Notes: generated from the letters alone by a model not told the origin. DNA of 64,000 bases from Pseudomonas oligotrophica (GCF_021726475.1 NZ_JAKJRU010000002.1:589858-653857); one strand, 5' to 3'. Counted from the first letter of the stretch, positions 1 to 10,001 are shown. Made by a program: numbers and translations.

Positions 1-78
1 GGTGGAATTGGTAGACACGCTACCTTGAGGTGGTAGTGGCCATAGGCTGTAGGGGTTCGAGTCCCCTCCTCGGTACCA
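1..78 (+). tRNA. tRNA-Leu(GAG), 5' end truncated by window edge
   Basis: Cloverleaf of a leucine tRNA with a long variable arm. The anticodon stem ctacc/ggtag encloses loop ttgaggt, giving anticodon GAG. The T arm ggggttcgagtcccc and an encoded 3' CCA at 76-78 are present. The first acceptor-stem bases lie upstream of the window. In Pseudomonas this tRNA normally follows secG and precedes the metY-rimP-nusA operon, which fits what comes next. Confidence 0.95.
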
Positions 79-87
79 AACAAGCAG

Positions 88-110
88 GCCCGCCAAGTGC
101 GGGCTTTCTT
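88..110 (+). terminator. Intrinsic terminator after tRNA-Leu
   Basis: Six-bp GC stem gcccgc/gcgggc (88-93 and 99-104) with a 5-nt loop, followed by a T-rich run tttctt. It would end the transcript carrying tRNA-Leu. Confidence 0.7.
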
Positions 111-168
111 GTTTCTGGTCAGGTTGACCTGGCGAGTCAAGTGGTTGTATGATTCGTGCCCAGTTTGG

Positions 169-245
<77 letters not shown>

Positions 246-257
246 GTTAGTGAAAAG

Positions 258-279
258 GCCCCTGTAGAGGGGCTTTTTA
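258..279 (+). terminator. Terminator/attenuator hairpin between tRNA-fMet and rimP
   Basis: Stem gcccct/aggggc (258-263, 268-273) with a 4-nt loop, followed by five Ts. It lies 12 nt after the tRNA and before rimP, so it can end or attenuate transcription into the nusA operon. In E. coli the matching leader is controlled by NusA-influenced read-through. Confidence 0.75.
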
Positions 280-324
280 TTAGCTTCAAGCCAGGCCACC
301 GGCGCTTACAGGTGGCTGTCAGGG

Positions 325-346
325 ATGGGCGTTTCGCCCATTTTTC
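325..346 (+). terminator. Second terminator-like hairpin in the rimP leader
   Basis: Perfect 7-bp stem atgggcg/cgcccat (325-331, 335-341) with a 3-nt loop and a T tract directly after. It lies about 30 nt before the rimP start, so a transcript must pass two terminator-like hairpins before rimP. A role in attenuation is inferred. Confidence 0.6.
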
Positions 347-374
347 ATTTCTAAAGCATGCGCGAGGGACTTCG

Positions 375-833
375 ATGTCGAGCAAGCTAGAACAGTTGCA
401 GGCCTTGTTGGCCCCGGTTGTCGAGGCGCTGGGCTATCAGTGCTGGGGAATCGAGTTTCTGTCCCAGGGCCGCCATTCGCTGCTGCGGGTGTATATCGAT
501 CATCAGGACGGCATCTTCATCGAGGACTGCGAGAAGGTGAGCCGCCAGCTCAGCGGCGTGCTCGACGTCGAAGATCCGATCAGCGTGGATTACACCCTCG
601 AGGTTTCCTCGCCTGGCATGGATCGCCCGCTGTTCACCCTGGAACAATACGCCGCTCATGCCGGCGACCAGGTGAAGATCAAGCTGCGTTCGCCCTTCGA
701 GGGGCGTCGCAATTTCCAGGGCATGCTGCGCGGGGTCGAAGACCAGGACGTGGTCGTGCTTGTGGATAATCATGAGTATTTGCTGCCGGTCGACCTGATC
801 GACAAGGCCAACGTTGTTCCCCGGTTTGATTGA
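375..833 (+). CDS. rimP: Ribosome maturation factor RimP
   Basis: A 152-residue cytoplasmic protein that helps the 30S subunit mature. It begins [20 protein letters not shown] and carries the RimP core: [21 protein letters not shown] around residues 35-55 and the segment [15 protein letters not shown] around 75-90, which is the family signature. The length matches the usual 150-155 residues. The ATG at 375 has a GAGGG ribosome site at 364-368; a longer reading frame exists upstream but runs into the tRNA. It is the first protein gene of the rimP-nusA-infB-rbfA-truB-rpsO-pnp cluster, 46 nt before nusA. Confidence 0.97.
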   Translation: MSSKLEQLQALLAPVVEALGYQCWGIEFLSQGRHSLLRVYIDHQDGIFIEDCEKVSRQLSGVLDVEDPISVDYTLEVSSPGMDRPLFTLEQYAAHAGDQVKIKLRSPFEGRRNFQGMLRGVEDQDVVVLVDNHEYLLPVDLIDKANVVPRFD

Positions 834-879
834 GCGCGGATCCCGCGAACCCAAAGGATTGCGATAGGCGAGGCGTACG

Positions 880-2361
880 ATGAGTAAAGAAGTACTGCTA
901 GTAGTGGAGTCGGTATCCAACGAGAAGGGCGTACCGGCCAACCTGATTTTCGAGGCCCTCGAACTGGCCCTGGCAACTGCCACCAAGAAGCGCTACGAGG
1001 ACGATGTCGATCTGCGGGTGCAGATCAACCGCCAGAACGGCAGCTACGAAACCTTTCGTCGCTGGACGGTAGTGGAGGAGGAGGATTTCGAGGATCCGGC
1101 CTACCAGCTGACCTTGGACCTGGCGCAGGCGCGCAAGCCGGACGCCGAGATCGGCGATGTGCTCGAGGAAAAGATCGAGTCCATCGAGTTCGGGCGCATC
1201 GCCGCGCAGACCGCCAAGCAGGTCATCGTGCAGAAGGTGCGCGAGGCCGAGCGTGCGCAGGTGGTCGAGGCCTATCGTGATCGCGTCGGCGAGATCATCT
1301 CCGGTACCGTCAAGAAGGTCACCCGCGACAGCGTCATCGTCGACCTGGGCAACAATGCCGAGGCGCTGCTGGCCCGCGAGGACATCATCCCGCGCGAGAC
1401 CTTCCGTGTCGGTGCCCGCATGCGTGCGCTGCTCAAGGAGATCCGTACCGAGAACCGGGGTCCGCAGCTGATCCTCTCGCGTACCGCGCCGCAGATGCTC
1501 ATCGAGTTGTTCCGTATCGAGGTGCCGGAAATCGCCGAGGGTCTGATCGAGGTGATGGCTGCCTCGCGTGACCCGGGCTCGCGGGCGAAGATCGCGGTAC
1601 GCTCCAAGGATAAGCGAATCGACCCGCAAGGCGCCTGCATCGGCATGCGCGGTTCGCGGGTCCAGGCCGTCTCCGGCGAGATCGGCGGCGAGCGTGTCGA
1701 CATCGTCCTGTGGGACGAGAACCCGGCGCAGTTCGTCATCAATGCGATGGCCCCGGCCGAAGTCGCTGCGATCATCGTCGACGAAGACGCCCATGCGATG
1801 GACATCGCCGTGGCCGAGGACAACCTGGCCCAGGCCATCGGCCGTGGCGGCCAGAACGTTCGCCTGGCCAGCCAGCTGACCGGCTGGACGCTGAACGTGA
1901 TGACCGAGGCCGACATCCAGGCCAAGCAGCAGGAAGAAACCGGCGACATCCTGCGCAGCTTCGTCGATGAACTGGACGTCGACGAGGAGTTGGCTCAGGT
2001 ACTGGTCGAGGAAGGCTTCAGCACCCTGGAAGAGATCGCCTACGTTCCGATGGAGGAAATGCTGGGCATCGAAGGGTTCGATGAAGACATCGTCAACGAG
2101 CTGCGCACCCGCGCCAAGGATCGCCTGCTGACCAAGGCCATCGCGACCGAGGAAAAGCTGGCCGACGCCCAGCCGGCGGAGGATCTGCTCGCGCTGGAAG
2201 GCATGGACAAGGAGCTGGCGGTCGAGCTGGCAGTCCGTGGCGTCGTTACCCGTGAAGACCTGGCTGAGCAGTCGATCGATGACCTGCTCGAGATAGACGG
2301 CATCGATGAAGAGCGTGCCGGCAAGCTGATCATGGCCGCCCGAGCCCATTGGTTCGAGTAA
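880..2361 (+). CDS. nusA: Transcription termination/antitermination factor NusA
   Basis: A 493-residue RNA-polymerase-associated factor that controls pausing, termination and rRNA antitermination. Order of parts: N-terminal RNAP-binding domain (about 1-130), S1 domain (about 135-200, [20 protein letters not shown]), two KH domains (KH1 with [16 protein letters not shown]2 with [16 protein letters not shown] near 315-330), then two acidic C-terminal repeats ([16 protein letters not shown] and [15 protein letters not shown]) as in E. coli. Length is normal for the gammaproteobacterial form. It follows rimP and precedes infB by 29 nt, the conserved operon order. Its own leader holds two terminator-like hairpins, so autoregulation is plausible. 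Confidence 0.98.
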   Translation: MSKEVLLVVESVSNEKGVPANLIFEALELALATATKKRYEDDVDLRVQINRQNGSYETFRRWTVVEEEDFEDPAYQLTLDLAQARKPDAEIGDVLEEKIESIEFGRIAAQTAKQVIVQKVREAERAQVVEAYRDRVGEIISGTVKKVTRDSVIVDLGNNAEALLAREDIIPRETFRVGARMRALLKEIRTENRGPQLILSRTAPQMLIELFRIEVPEIAEGLIEVMAASRDPGSRAKIAVRSKDKRIDPQGACIGMRGSRVQAVSGEIGGERVDIVLWDENPAQFVINAMAPAEVAAIIVDEDAHAMDIAVAEDNLAQAIGRGGQNVRLASQLTGWTLNVMTEADIQAKQQEETGDILRSFVDELDVDEELAQVLVEEGFSTLEEIAYVPMEEMLGIEGFDEDIVNELRTRAKDRLLTKAIATEEKLADAQPAEDLLALEGMDKELAVELAVRGVVTREDLAEQSIDDLLEIDGIDEERAGKLIMAARAHWFE

Positions 2362-2390
2362 GTAATTAAGCGGCCTGAGGAGAGAAATGC

Positions 2391-4898
2391 ATGACGCAAG
2401 TCACGGTGAAAGAACTGGCCCAGGTGGTCGATACACCGGTCGAGCGCCTGCTTCAGCAGATGCGTGAGGCAGGACTGTCGCACACCAGCGCCGAGCAAGT
2501 AGTGACCGACAACGAGAAGCAGGCCCTGCTGGCTCATCTGAAGAGCAGCCACGGAGCCAAGGTGGACGAGCCGCGCAAGATCACCTTGCAGCGCAAGACC
2601 ACCACCAAGCTGAAGGTGGGTGGCAGCAAGACCATCAGCGTCGAAGTGCGCAAGAAGAAGACCTTCGTCAAGCGCAGCGCCGACGAGATCGAGGCCGAGC
2701 AGCAGCGCGAACTCGAGCAGCAGCGGGCGGCCGAGGAGGCCGCGCGTGCCAAGGCCGAGGACGAGGCTCGCCAGCGCGCCGAGGAAGAGGCACGCCGCAA
2801 GGCCGAGGAGCAGGCGCGTGCCGAGGTCGAGACTCGCGCTTCGCAAGCCGTGCAGGCGCCTGCTCCGGCAGCCGCTGCGCCCGAATCTGCCGCGCCGGCC
2901 GCTGCCACCGACGAGCGCAAGCGCGAAGAGGCACGCCGTCCCGAGAAGGCACGCAGCGATGATGACGACCGTCGTGATCGCAAGCATGCCCAGCATCGCC
3001 CGTCGCTCAAGTCCAAGGCGCCGCTGACGCGCACCGTACGCAGCGGCGAGGATGACAGCGATGGCTTCCGTCGTGGCGGCCGTGGGGGCAAGTCGAAGCT
3101 GAAGAAGCGCAACCAGCATGGTTTCCAGAGCCCGACCGGACCGGTGGTCCGCGAGGTTTCGATTGGCGAAGCCATCACGGTTTCCGAGCTGGCGCAGCAG
3201 ATGTCGGTCAAGGCCGCCGAAGTCATCAAGTTCATGTTCAAGATGGGCTCGCCTGCCACCATCAACCAGGTGCTGGATCAGGAAACTGCCCAGTTGGTTG
3301 CCGAAGAGCTGGGCCACAAGGTCAAGCTGGTCAGCGACAACGCGCTGGAAGATTCCCTGGCCGAGTCGCTGAAGTTCGAAGGCGAGGCCGTCTCGCGTGC
3401 GCCGGTGGTGACCGTGATGGGTCACGTCGACCACGGTAAGACCTCCCTGCTCGACTACATTCGTCGCGCCAAGGTGGCCTCCGGCGAAGCTGGTGGCATC
3501 ACCCAGCACATCGGTGCCTACCACGTGGAAACCGACCGCGGCATGGTCACCTTCCTCGATACCCCCGGTCACGCCGCATTCACCCAGATGCGTGCCCGTG
3601 GCGCCAAGGCCACCGATATCGTCATCCTTGTGGTGGCAGCGGACGATGGCGTGATGCCGCAGACCCAGGAAGCCGTGCAGCACGCGAAAGCGGCTGGCGT
3701 GCCGATCGTGGTCGCGGTGAACAAGATGGACAAGCCGGAAGCCAACCCGGACAACATCAAGAACGGCCTGGCCGCGCTGGATGTGATTCCGGAAGAGTGG
3801 GGCGGTGACGCGCCGTTCGTCCCGGTTTCGGCCAAGGCGGGTACCGGTATCGACGAGTTGCTCGAGGCGGTGCTGCTGCAGGCCGAGCTGCTCGAACTGA
3901 CCGCAACGCCGACCGCGCCCGGTCGTGGCGTGGTGGTCGAATCCCGCCTGGACAAGGGCCGTGGCCCGGTCGCCACGGTGCTGGTGCAGGACGGTACGCT
4001 GCGTCAGGGCGACATGGTTCTGGTCGGCGTCAACTACGGTCGCGTCCGTGCCATGCTCGACGAGAACGGCAAGCCGATCAAGGAAGCCGGTCCGTCGATT
4101 CCGGTCGAGATTCTCGGCCTGGACGGCACCCCGGAAGCCGGTGACGAGATGATGGTCGTGGCCGACGAGAAGAAGGCCCGCGAAGTCGCTCTGTTCCGCC
4201 AGGGCAAGTTCCGCGAGGTCAAGCTGGCTCGTGCCCACGCCGGCAAGCTGGAAAACATCTTCGAGAGCATGGGCCAGGAAGAGAAGAAGACCCTCAACAT
4301 CGTCCTCAAGGCCGATGTGCGTGGTTCTCTGGAAGCCCTGCAAGGCTCGCTCAGCACCCTGGGCAACGACGAAGTACAGGTGCGTGTGGTCGGTGGCGGC
4401 GTCGGTGGCATCACCGAGTCCGATGCCAACCTGGCGCTGGCTTCCAATGCCGTGCTGTTCGGCTTCAACGTCCGTGCCGACGCCGGTGCGCGCAAGATCG
4501 TCGAGTCCGAAGGCCTCGACATGCGCTACTACAACGTCATCTACGACATCATCGAAGACGTCAAGAAAGCGCTCACCGGTATGCTGGGCAGCGACGTTCG
4601 CGAGAACATCCTGGGTATCGCCGAGGTCCGAGAGGTGTTCCGTTCGCCGAAGTTCGGCGCGGTGGCGGGCTGCATGGTCATCGAGGGCAACGTCTATCGC
4701 AATCGCCCGATCCGCGTGCTGCGCGACGACGTGGTGATCTTCGAAGGCGAACTCGAGTCGCTGCGTCGCTTCAAGGACGACGTTGCCGAGGTCCGTGCCG
4801 GCATGGAATGCGGTATCGGCGTGAAGAGCTACAACGACGTGAAGGCTGGCGACAAGATCGAAGTGTTCGAGAAGGTCGAAGTCGCGCGTTCGCTCTGA
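2391..4898 (+). CDS. infB: Translation initiation factor IF-2
   Basis: An 835-residue GTPase that places initiator tRNA on the 30S subunit. It has an N-terminal IF2N domain (1-50), a long charged alanine/glutamate/arginine-rich linker (about 90-230) with coiled-coil character, a second IF2N domain, then the G domain: G1 GHVDHGKTS near residue 345, G3 DTPGH near 390, G4 NKMD near 444. Domains II, III and the C-terminal tRNA-binding part follow. The start has a good GAGGAG site 8-12 nt upstream. It lies in the conserved nusA-infB-rbfA order, but the gap to rbfA is 126 nt and holds a palindromic insert, which is longer than usual. Confidence 0.98.
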   Translation: MTQVTVKELAQVVDTPVERLLQQMREAGLSHTSAEQVVTDNEKQALLAHLKSSHGAKVDEPRKITLQRKTTTKLKVGGSKTISVEVRKKKTFVKRSADEIEAEQQRELEQQRAAEEAARAKAEDEARQRAEEEARRKAEEQARAEVETRASQAVQAPAPAAAAPESAAPAAATDERKREEARRPEKARSDDDDRRDRKHAQHRPSLKSKAPLTRTVRSGEDDSDGFRRGGRGGKSKLKKRNQHGFQSPTGPVVREVSIGEAITVSELAQQMSVKAAEVIKFMFKMGSPATINQVLDQETAQLVAEELGHKVKLVSDNALEDSLAESLKFEGEAVSRAPVVTVMGHVDHGKTSLLDYIRRAKVASGEAGGITQHIGAYHVETDRGMVTFLDTPGHAAFTQMRARGAKATDIVILVVAADDGVMPQTQEAVQHAKAAGVPIVVAVNKMDKPEANPDNIKNGLAALDVIPEEWGGDAPFVPVSAKAGTGIDELLEAVLLQAELLELTATPTAPGRGVVVESRLDKGRGPVATVLVQDGTLRQGDMVLVGVNYGRVRAMLDENGKPIKEAGPSIPVEILGLDGTPEAGDEMMVVADEKKAREVALFRQGKFREVKLARAHAGKLENIFESMGQEEKKTLNIVLKADVRGSLEALQGSLSTLGNDEVQVRVVGGGVGGITESDANLALASNAVLFGFNVRADAGARKIVESEGLDMRYYNVIYDIIEDVKKALTGMLGSDVRENILGIAEVREVFRSPKFGAVAGCMVIEGNVYRNRPIRVLRDDVVIFEGELESLRRFKDDVAEVRAGMECGIGVKSYNDVKAGDKIEVFEKVEVARSL

Positions 4899-4915
4899 CG
4901 GGCAGTTGCAAGTCT

Positions 4916-5010
4916 CAAGCGGCAAGCTTCAGGAGGTGGCCTGGCCCACCGATTGGGCTTGCCGTTTGGCTTTTGGGTATTTTTCAGCTTCAAGCGCAGC
5001 GCTTGGAGCT
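4916..5010. repeat. Intergenic palindromic element (copy 1), infB-rbfA gap
   Basis: Two nested inverted repeats fill the gap. The first pairs 4916-4927 (caagcggcaagc) with 4957-4968 at one mismatch. The second is a nearly continuous palindrome, 4986-4997 with 4999-5010, built on agcttcaagcgc. The words AGCTTCAAGC and GCTTGCC recur in the other intergenic elements at 6727, 25408 and 40568. Function is unknown; it may be a repetitive extragenic palindrome or an RNA processing/stability site. Confidence 0.6.
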
Positions 5011-5024
5011 CGAGGCAGCTTGTT

Positions 5025-5414
5025 ATGGCCAAAGACTACAGCCGGACCCAGCGTATCGGCGACCAGATGCAGCGCGAACTGGCGCTGCTGATCCAGCGCG
5101 AGATCAAGGATCCGCGCCTCGGCCTGGTGACCATCACCGGCGTCGATGTGACGCGCGACCTGTCCCACGCCAAGGTGTACATCACCGTGATGGGCAAGGA
5201 CGACGACGAGCAGGCGATCGCCACCCACCTGCAGATCCTCGGCGAGGCGTCCGGCTTCCTGCGGGCGCAGCTGGGCAAGGCGATGAAGGTGCGCACCATC
5301 CCGCAGCTGCATTTCCTCTACGATGCGAGCATTCGCCGCGGCGTCGAGCTGTCGTCGCTGATCGAGCGCGCAGTGGCCGAGGACCGCAAGCACGGCGAAG
5401 GCCGCGAGGAGTAA
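5025..5414 (+). CDS. rbfA: Ribosome-binding factor A
   Basis: A 129-residue protein with a KH-like fold that binds the 30S subunit near the 16S rRNA 5' helix and is needed for late maturation and cold adaptation. It begins [20 protein letters not shown] and holds the family segment [14 protein letters not shown] (about 45-58) and the conserved [14 protein letters not shown] motif near the C terminus. Length is typical. The start at 5025 has GAGG nine bases upstream; a start further upstream would read into the palindromic repeat. It ends 2 nt before the truB GTG start, so the two are probably translated together. Confidence 0.97.
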   Translation: MAKDYSRTQRIGDQMQRELALLIQREIKDPRLGLVTITGVDVTRDLSHAKVYITVMGKDDDEQAIATHLQILGEASGFLRAQLGKAMKVRTIPQLHFLYDASIRRGVELSSLIERAVAEDRKHGEGREE

Positions 5415-5416
5415 GC

Positions 5417-6334
5417 GTGGCCCAGGTCAAACGCATCCGCCGTTCGGTGAGCGGCATCATCCTGCTCGACAAGCCCCGCGGTTTCACCTCCAACGCTGCG
5501 CTGCAGAAGGTGCGCTGGCTGCTCAATGCCGAGAAGGCCGGGCACACCGGCAGCCTCGATCCGCTGGCGACCGGCGTGTTGCCGCTGTGCTTCGGCGAGG
5601 CGACCAAGTTCTCGCAGTACCTGCTCGACGCCGACAAGGCCTACGAGACGGTGATGCAGCTGGGCGTCACCACCAGCACCGCCGATGCCGAGGGCGAGGT
5701 GCTCGAACGCCGCCCGGTGGCCGTGACCGCCGAGCAGATCGAGGCAGCCTTGCCGCAGTTTCGCGGCGCCATCCAGCAGGTGCCGCCGATGCACTCGGCG
5801 CTCAAGCGCGACGGGCAGCCGCTGTACAAGCTGGCGCGTGCCGGAGAAGTAGTGGAGCGCGAGCCGCGTTCTGTTACCATTACGCGCCTCGAATTGCTCG
5901 AGCTGGCCGGCGATCGCGCCAGGCTCGCGGTTTCCTGCAGCAAGGGCACCTATATCCGCACGCTGGTCGAGGACCTCGGTCGTGTGCTGGGCTGCGGTGC
6001 CCACGTCGCGGAATTGCGGCGTACCCAGGCCGGGCCCTTCGAACTGGCGGAGACGGTAAGTCTCGAGATGCTGGAGAAGGCGCACGCCGAGGGTGGCAAC
6101 GAGGCGTTGGATCGCTTCCTCAAGCCGGCCGATTACGGCCTGCAGGACTGGCCGCTGGTGAGCTTTTCCGAGCACAGCGCCTACTACTGGCTGCACGGGC
6201 AACCGGTGCGCGCACCCGAGGCGCCGAATGCCGGCATGGTCCGGGTGCAGGACCACAACGGGCGCTTCATCGGTATCGGTGAAGTGGCCGACGACGGGCG
6301 CATCGCGCCGCGTCGACTGATTCGGTCGGAATGA
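5417..6334 (+). CDS. truB: tRNA pseudouridine(55) synthase TruB
   Basis: A 305-residue enzyme that makes pseudouridine 55 in the T loop of all elongator tRNAs. The catalytic aspartate is D48 in [11 protein letters not shown], the family signature. The segment [16 protein letters not shown], about 175-190, is the conserved active-site tail, and a PUA-like C-terminal domain follows. The start is GTG at 5417, two bases after the rbfA stop, which fits translational coupling. Gene order rbfA-truB-rpsO-pnp is conserved across gammaproteobacteria. Confidence 0.97.
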   Translation: MAQVKRIRRSVSGIILLDKPRGFTSNAALQKVRWLLNAEKAGHTGSLDPLATGVLPLCFGEATKFSQYLLDADKAYETVMQLGVTTSTADAEGEVLERRPVAVTAEQIEAALPQFRGAIQQVPPMHSALKRDGQPLYKLARAGEVVEREPRSVTITRLELLELAGDRARLAVSCSKGTYIRTLVEDLGRVLGCGAHVAELRRTQAGPFELAETVSLEMLEKAHAEGGNEALDRFLKPADYGLQDWPLVSFSEHSAYYWLHGQPVRAPEAPNAGMVRVQDHNGRFIGIGEVADDGRIAPRRLIRSE

Positions 6335-6340
6335 CCGGTG

Positions 6341-6360
6341 CGCCCCCGGATCCGGGGGCG
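6341..6360. other. Perfect 20-bp GC palindrome after truB
   Basis: cgcccccgga/tccgggggcg is perfectly self-complementary and starts 7 nt after the truB stop. No T tract follows on either strand, so it is not a classical terminator. It may protect the truB 3' end or be a weak terminator ahead of the rpsO promoter. Confidence 0.5.
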
Positions 6361-6446
6361 TGGGAGGGTGGCTGTCAGCAGGCACGGTCATGCCTCTTTT
6401 ACTCACACGGGATGAACTCCCGGCCTGTTCACTCAAGGAGCCCATC

Positions 6447-6716
6447 ATGGCACTGAGCGTTGAAGAAAAAGCCCAGATCGTTAACGAGTACAAGCAAGCT
6501 GAAGGCGATACCGGTTCTCCGGAAGTGCAGGTTGCCCTGCTGACCGCCAACATCAACAAGCTGCAGGACCACTTCAAGGCCAACGGCAAGGACCACCACT
6601 CGCGTCGTGGCCTGATCCGCATGGTCAACCAGCGCCGCAAGCTGCTGGATTACCTGAAGGGCAAGGACACCACTCGTTACAGCAGCCTGATCGGCCGCCT
6701 GGGTCTGCGTCGCTAA
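6447..6716 (+). CDS. rpsO: 30S ribosomal protein S15
   Basis: An 89-residue primary 16S rRNA-binding protein of the 30S platform. The family core is clear: [20 protein letters not shown] (about 22-41) and [21 protein letters not shown] (about 50-70), ending in [12 protein letters not shown]. Length matches E. coli exactly (89 residues). The ATG at 6447 has AAGGAG 8-13 nt upstream. The 112-nt gap from truB probably carries its own promoter. The downstream gap to pnp holds a long hairpin. Confidence 0.98.
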   Translation: MALSVEEKAQIVNEYKQAEGDTGSPEVQVALLTANINKLQDHFKANGKDHHSRRGLIRMVNQRRKLLDYLKGKDTTRYSSLIGRLGLRR

Positions 6717-6726
6717 GACGCAACCG

Positions 6727-6806
6727 AGCTGGAAGCCAGAAGCTGGAAGCTCGAAGTTGAAAGCCAGGGTGCAACCCGGCTTCCGGCTTCGGGCTTCCAG
6801 CTTTTA
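6727..6806 (+). repeat. Intergenic palindromic element (copy 2), likely rpsO terminator/processing hairpin
   Basis: A 24-nt arm (6727-6750) pairs with 6779-6802 with two mismatches, giving a very long hairpin with a 28-nt loop, followed by ttt. The arms are built from repeated AGCTGGAAGC / GCTTCCAGCT words. It sits between rpsO and pnp, where E. coli has a terminator and RNase III site. Termination or processing is inferred; the same word family appears in other gaps of this window. Confidence 0.65.
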
Positions 6807-6886
6807 GCTATCCATGGGGAATGGATCGGGTCCGACTCCCGCCATTCCGCAGATTTCCCAAAGGCAACAAAGAGAAGGAAAACACC

Positions 6887-8995
6887 GTGAATCCGGTAAT
6901 CAAGAAATTTCAGTTCGGTCAGTCGACCGTAACCCTGGAGACTGGCCGCATCGCCCGCCAGGCGACCGGTGCCGTGCTGGTCTCGGTCGATGACGACGTC
7001 AGCGTGCTGGTCACCGTGGTCGGCGCCAAGAGCGCCGACCCGAGCAAGGGCTTCTTCCCGCTCTCGGTGCACTACCAGGAGAAGACCTACGCGGCCGGCA
7101 AGATCCCCGGCGGCTTCTTCAAGCGTGAAGGGCGCCCTTCGGAAAAGGAAACCCTGACCTCGCGCCTGATCGATCGCCCGATCCGCCCACTGTTCCCCGA
7201 AGGCTTCATGAATGAAGTCCAGGTCGTCTGCACCGTCGTCTCGACCAGCAAGAAGACCGATCCGGACATCGCCTCGATGATCGGCACCTCCGCTGCCCTG
7301 GCGATCTCCGGGATTCCCTTCGACGGCCCCATCGGCGCCGCCCGCGTGGCGTTCCACGAGAGCACCGGCTATCTGCTGAACCCGACCTACGAGCAGCTCA
7401 AGGCCTCCAGCCTCGACATGGTCGTGGCCGGTACCGAAGACGCCGTGCTGATGGTCGAGTCCGAGGCCCAGGAGCTGACCGAGGACCAGATGCTCGGCGC
7501 CGTGCTGTTCGCCCACCAGGAGTTCCAGGCCGTCATCCAGGCCGTCAAGGAATTCGCCGCCGAGGCCGGCAAGCCGAAGTGGGAGTGGAGCGCACCGGTG
7601 GAGAACACCGCGCTGCTGTCGGCGATCAAGGCCGAGTTCGGCGCCGCGATCTCCGAGGCTTACACCATCACCATCAAGCAGCAGCGCTACGGCCGTCTGG
7701 ACGAGCTGCGCAACCAGGTGATCGCCCGCTTCGCCAGCGAGGAAGAAGGCCAGCCGGGCGTCGGCGAGGTCAAGGAGGCCTTCGGCCTGCTGGAATACCG
7801 CACCGTGCGCGAGAACATCGTCAACGGCAAGCCGCGCATCGACGGCCGCGACACCCGTACCGTGCGCCCGCTGAAGGTCGAGGTCGGCGTACTGCCCAAG
7901 ACCCACGGCTCGGCCCTGTTCACCCGCGGCGAAACCCAGGCCCTGGTCGTCGCGACCCTGGGCACCGCGCGCGATGCGCAGCTGCTGGACACGCTGGAAG
8001 GCGAGAAGAAGGACGCCTTCATGCTGCACTACAACTTCCCGCCGTTCTCGGTCGGTGAGTGTGGCCGCATGGGCAGCGCTGGCCGTCGCGAGATTGGCCA
8101 CGGCCGCCTGGCCCGTCGTGGCGTCGCTGCCATGCTGCCGTCGGCCGACCAGTTCCCCTACACCATCCGCGTGGTGTCGGAGATCACCGAATCCAACGGT
8201 TCGTCCTCCATGGCCTCGGTCTGCGGTGCCTCGCTGGCGCTGATGGATGCCGGTGTGCCGATGAAGGCACCGGTCGCCGGTATCGCCATGGGCCTGGTCA
8301 AGGAAGGCGAGAAGTTCGCCGTACTGACCGACATCCTCGGTGACGAGGACCACCTGGGCGACATGGACTTCAAGGTCGCCGGTACCGCCAACGGCGTGAC
8401 CGCGCTGCAGATGGACATCAAGATCCAGGGCATCACCGAAGAGATCATGGAAATCGCCCTGGGCCAGGCCCTGGAAGCGCGCCTGAACATCCTCGGTCAG
8501 ATGAACCAGGTCATCGCCCAGTCGCGCAGCGAACTGTCGGCCAACGCGCCGACCATGCTGGCGATGAAGATCGACCAGGACAAGATCCGCGACGTGATCG
8601 GCAAGGGCGGCGCCACCATCCGCGCCATCTGCGAGGAGACCAAGGCTTCGATCGACATCGAGGACGACGGCTCGATCAAGATCTTCGGCGAGACCAAGGA
8701 AGCGGCCGAGGCGGCCAAGCAGCGCGTGCTGGGCATCACTGCCGAGGCCGAGGTCGGCAAGATCTACGTCGGCCGCGTCGAGCGCATCGTCGACTTCGGT
8801 GCCTTCGTCAACATCCTGCCGGGCAAGGATGGCCTGGTGCACATCTCGCAGATCAGCGACCAGCGCATCGAGAAGGTCACCGACGTGCTCAAGGAAGGCG
8901 AGGAAGTGAAGGTACTGGTACTGGACGTGGATAACCGCGGCCGTATCAAGCTCTCCATCAAGGATGTCGCCGCGGCGGAAGCCTCCGGCGTCTGA
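6887..8995 (+). CDS. pnp: Polyribonucleotide nucleotidyltransferase (PNPase)
   Basis: A 702-residue phosphorolytic 3'-5' exoribonuclease, a trimeric core part of the RNA degradosome. Two RNase PH domains flank an alpha-helical linker (domain 1 about 1-230, domain 2 about 310-540, with GERGE-like [11 protein letters not shown] near 345). A KH domain follows ([16 protein letters not shown] near 565), then an S1 domain ([20 protein letters not shown] near 625). The start is GTG at 6887 with AAGGA about 8 nt upstream, giving the usual family length. It is the last gene of the cluster and is followed by a strong terminator. Confidence 0.98.
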   Translation: MNPVIKKFQFGQSTVTLETGRIARQATGAVLVSVDDDVSVLVTVVGAKSADPSKGFFPLSVHYQEKTYAAGKIPGGFFKREGRPSEKETLTSRLIDRPIRPLFPEGFMNEVQVVCTVVSTSKKTDPDIASMIGTSAALAISGIPFDGPIGAARVAFHESTGYLLNPTYEQLKASSLDMVVAGTEDAVLMVESEAQELTEDQMLGAVLFAHQEFQAVIQAVKEFAAEAGKPKWEWSAPVENTALLSAIKAEFGAAISEAYTITIKQQRYGRLDELRNQVIARFASEEEGQPGVGEVKEAFGLLEYRTVRENIVNGKPRIDGRDTRTVRPLKVEVGVLPKTHGSALFTRGETQALVVATLGTARDAQLLDTLEGEKKDAFMLHYNFPPFSVGECGRMGSAGRREIGHGRLARRGVAAMLPSADQFPYTIRVVSEITESNGSSSMASVCGASLALMDAGVPMKAPVAGIAMGLVKEGEKFAVLTDILGDEDHLGDMDFKVAGTANGVTALQMDIKIQGITEEIMEIALGQALEARLNILGQMNQVIAQSRSELSANAPTMLAMKIDQDKIRDVIGKGGATIRAICEETKASIDIEDDGSIKIFGETKEAAEAAKQRVLGITAEAEVGKIYVGRVERIVDFGAFVNILPGKDGLVHISQISDQRIEKVTDVLKEGEEVKVLVLDVDNRGRIKLSIKDVAAAEASGV

Positions 8996-9015
8996 TGCGA
9001 CAGCTGTGTTGAAGA

Positions 9016-9038
9016 AAGGGCCTGCGGGCCCTTTTTTC
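9016..9038 (+). terminator. Intrinsic terminator after pnp
   Basis: Seven-bp stem aagggcc/ggccctt (9016-9022, 9027-9033) with loop tgcg, running into six Ts. It begins 21 nt after the pnp stop. Confidence 0.9.
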
Positions 9039-9107
9039 ATGCCTGGTCGTTGCCGTGTCGCTTGCAGATTGCACGCCCGTTGCGGCCGCTGATTGCACTC
9101 TGCAAGC

Positions 9108-9131
9108 TACCGCTAGCTGCGGTATTTTTTT
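9108..9131 (+). terminator. Second terminator-like hairpin in the pnp-BON gap
   Basis: Stem taccgc/gcggta around tagct, followed by seven Ts. It lies in a locally AT-rich stretch (about 9120-9170) that is unlike its surroundings and probably also carries the promoter of the next gene. No clear -35/-10 pair was identified there. Confidence 0.55.
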
Positions 9132-9253
9132 AACTATTTGATTTATAAGGATTATATTTTTTTAGGAAACCTGTCGTATGGCTTGCGACTCTGATTAAGA
9201 GTACCGAGGCCGGAGCACAAGTCTCGGAAACCACGAGAACAGGAGTGACAGCT

Positions 9254-9643
9254 ATGAAAATCCAGACTCTTACTGCCGCCGCCGTTACCGCCGCTCTGAG
9301 CCTGTCGGGTGCCAGTCTGGCACTGGCCGACAGCACGCCTGCAATCGACAACAGCCAGGCGACGATGCTGGCCGCCACCGATGCATCCCGCGAGGCAGGC
9401 CAGGCAGTGGATAACGCCGGCGATGCCGTCTCCGATGGCTGGATCACCACCAAGGTGAAGTCGGTGCTGCTGGTGGAAGATGCTACCCCGGGCATGCAGA
9501 TCGAAGTGGAAACCAAGGATGGCGTGGTTTCGTTGTCCGGAACCGTGGCCAACGAAGCCGAGAAGGAAGCGGCGATCAGCAAGGCCAAGGGCGTCAAGGG
9601 CGTCCGCGAGGTGGCTGCCGACGGCCTGAAGGCTGCCGAATAA
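9254..9643 (+). CDS. BON-domain exported protein (OsmY-like)
   Basis: A 129-residue protein with a Sec signal peptide (MKIQTLTAAAVTAALSLSGA, cut near SLALA-DS) and one BON domain at about 65-129: DGWITTKVKSVLLVEDA then VEVETKDGVVSLSGTVANEAE and VKGVREVAADG, the OsmY/BON pattern. BON domains bind phospholipid or envelope surfaces, and family members are often stress- or osmotically induced periplasmic proteins. Strong ribosome site AGGAG at 9241-9245. It stands alone with its own terminator downstream. The precise role is inferred from the domain only. Confidence 0.85.
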   Translation: MKIQTLTAAAVTAALSLSGASLALADSTPAIDNSQATMLAATDASREAGQAVDNAGDAVSDGWITTKVKSVLLVEDATPGMQIEVETKDGVVSLSGTVANEAEKEAAISKAKGVKGVREVAADGLKAAE

Positions 9644-9661
9644 ACGCCTCCCGCTCGTACG

Positions 9662-9688
9662 AACCCCATCCTCGGATGGGGTTTTTTG
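9662..9688 (+). terminator. Strong terminator after the BON gene
   Basis: Ten-bp stem aaccccatcc/ggatggggtt (9662-9671, 9674-9683) with a 2-nt loop and six consecutive Ts. On the other strand the convergent DUF2845 gene ends 4 nt away at 9692, so the hairpin may serve both directions. Confidence 0.9.
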
Positions 9689-9691
9689 CGC

Positions 9692-9994
9692 TCAGCGGCC
9701 GCGTTGGCTGTCGATCGCGCGCAGGCGATTGCCCTCGAAGCGCAGGTAGTGGTACATGCCATGGTTCGGTCCGTAGACCCATTCCTCCACCGCGACCTCG
9801 TGGCGAAAACCGTAGTCGTCGACGATCTCCCGGTAGCCGACTGTCGTGCGCTGCCGCGGCTCGCCGCATTTGTCCACCACCTCCATGCTGGGTGCATCGA
9901 GGCTGACCAGACGGCTGCCGCAACGGTAGGTCGAGCTGGCCTCGGCGGCGCCGCCGAGGAGCAGGCCCAGCAGCAGCCATGGCATTCGGTTCAT
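9692..9994 (-). CDS. DUF2845 exported protein, copy 1
   Basis: A 100-residue protein with a signal peptide (MNRMPWLLLGLLLGGAAEAS). The mature part has the DUF2845 pattern: a first Cys-Gly (YRCGSRLVS), a second Cys-Gly (KCGEP) and the aromatic segment VEEWVYGPNHGMYHYLRFE. The two cysteines could form a disulfide in the periplasm. Function is unknown. It lies 7 nt after a close paralog, so the two and the upstream DUF748 gene are probably one operon. Confidence 0.8.
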   Translation of the reverse strand: MNRMPWLLLGLLLGGAAEASSTYRCGSRLVSLDAPSMEVVDKCGEPRQRTTVGYREIVDDYGFRHEVAVEEWVYGPNHGMYHYLRFEGNRLRAIDSQRGR

Positions 9995-10001
9995 GGGGTC
10001 C

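Noticed and set aside
2040..4925. Very long open frame on the minus strand opposite infB
   Set aside because: It is a GC-skew shadow of infB, with no ribosome site and low-complexity His/Leu/Asp-rich product.
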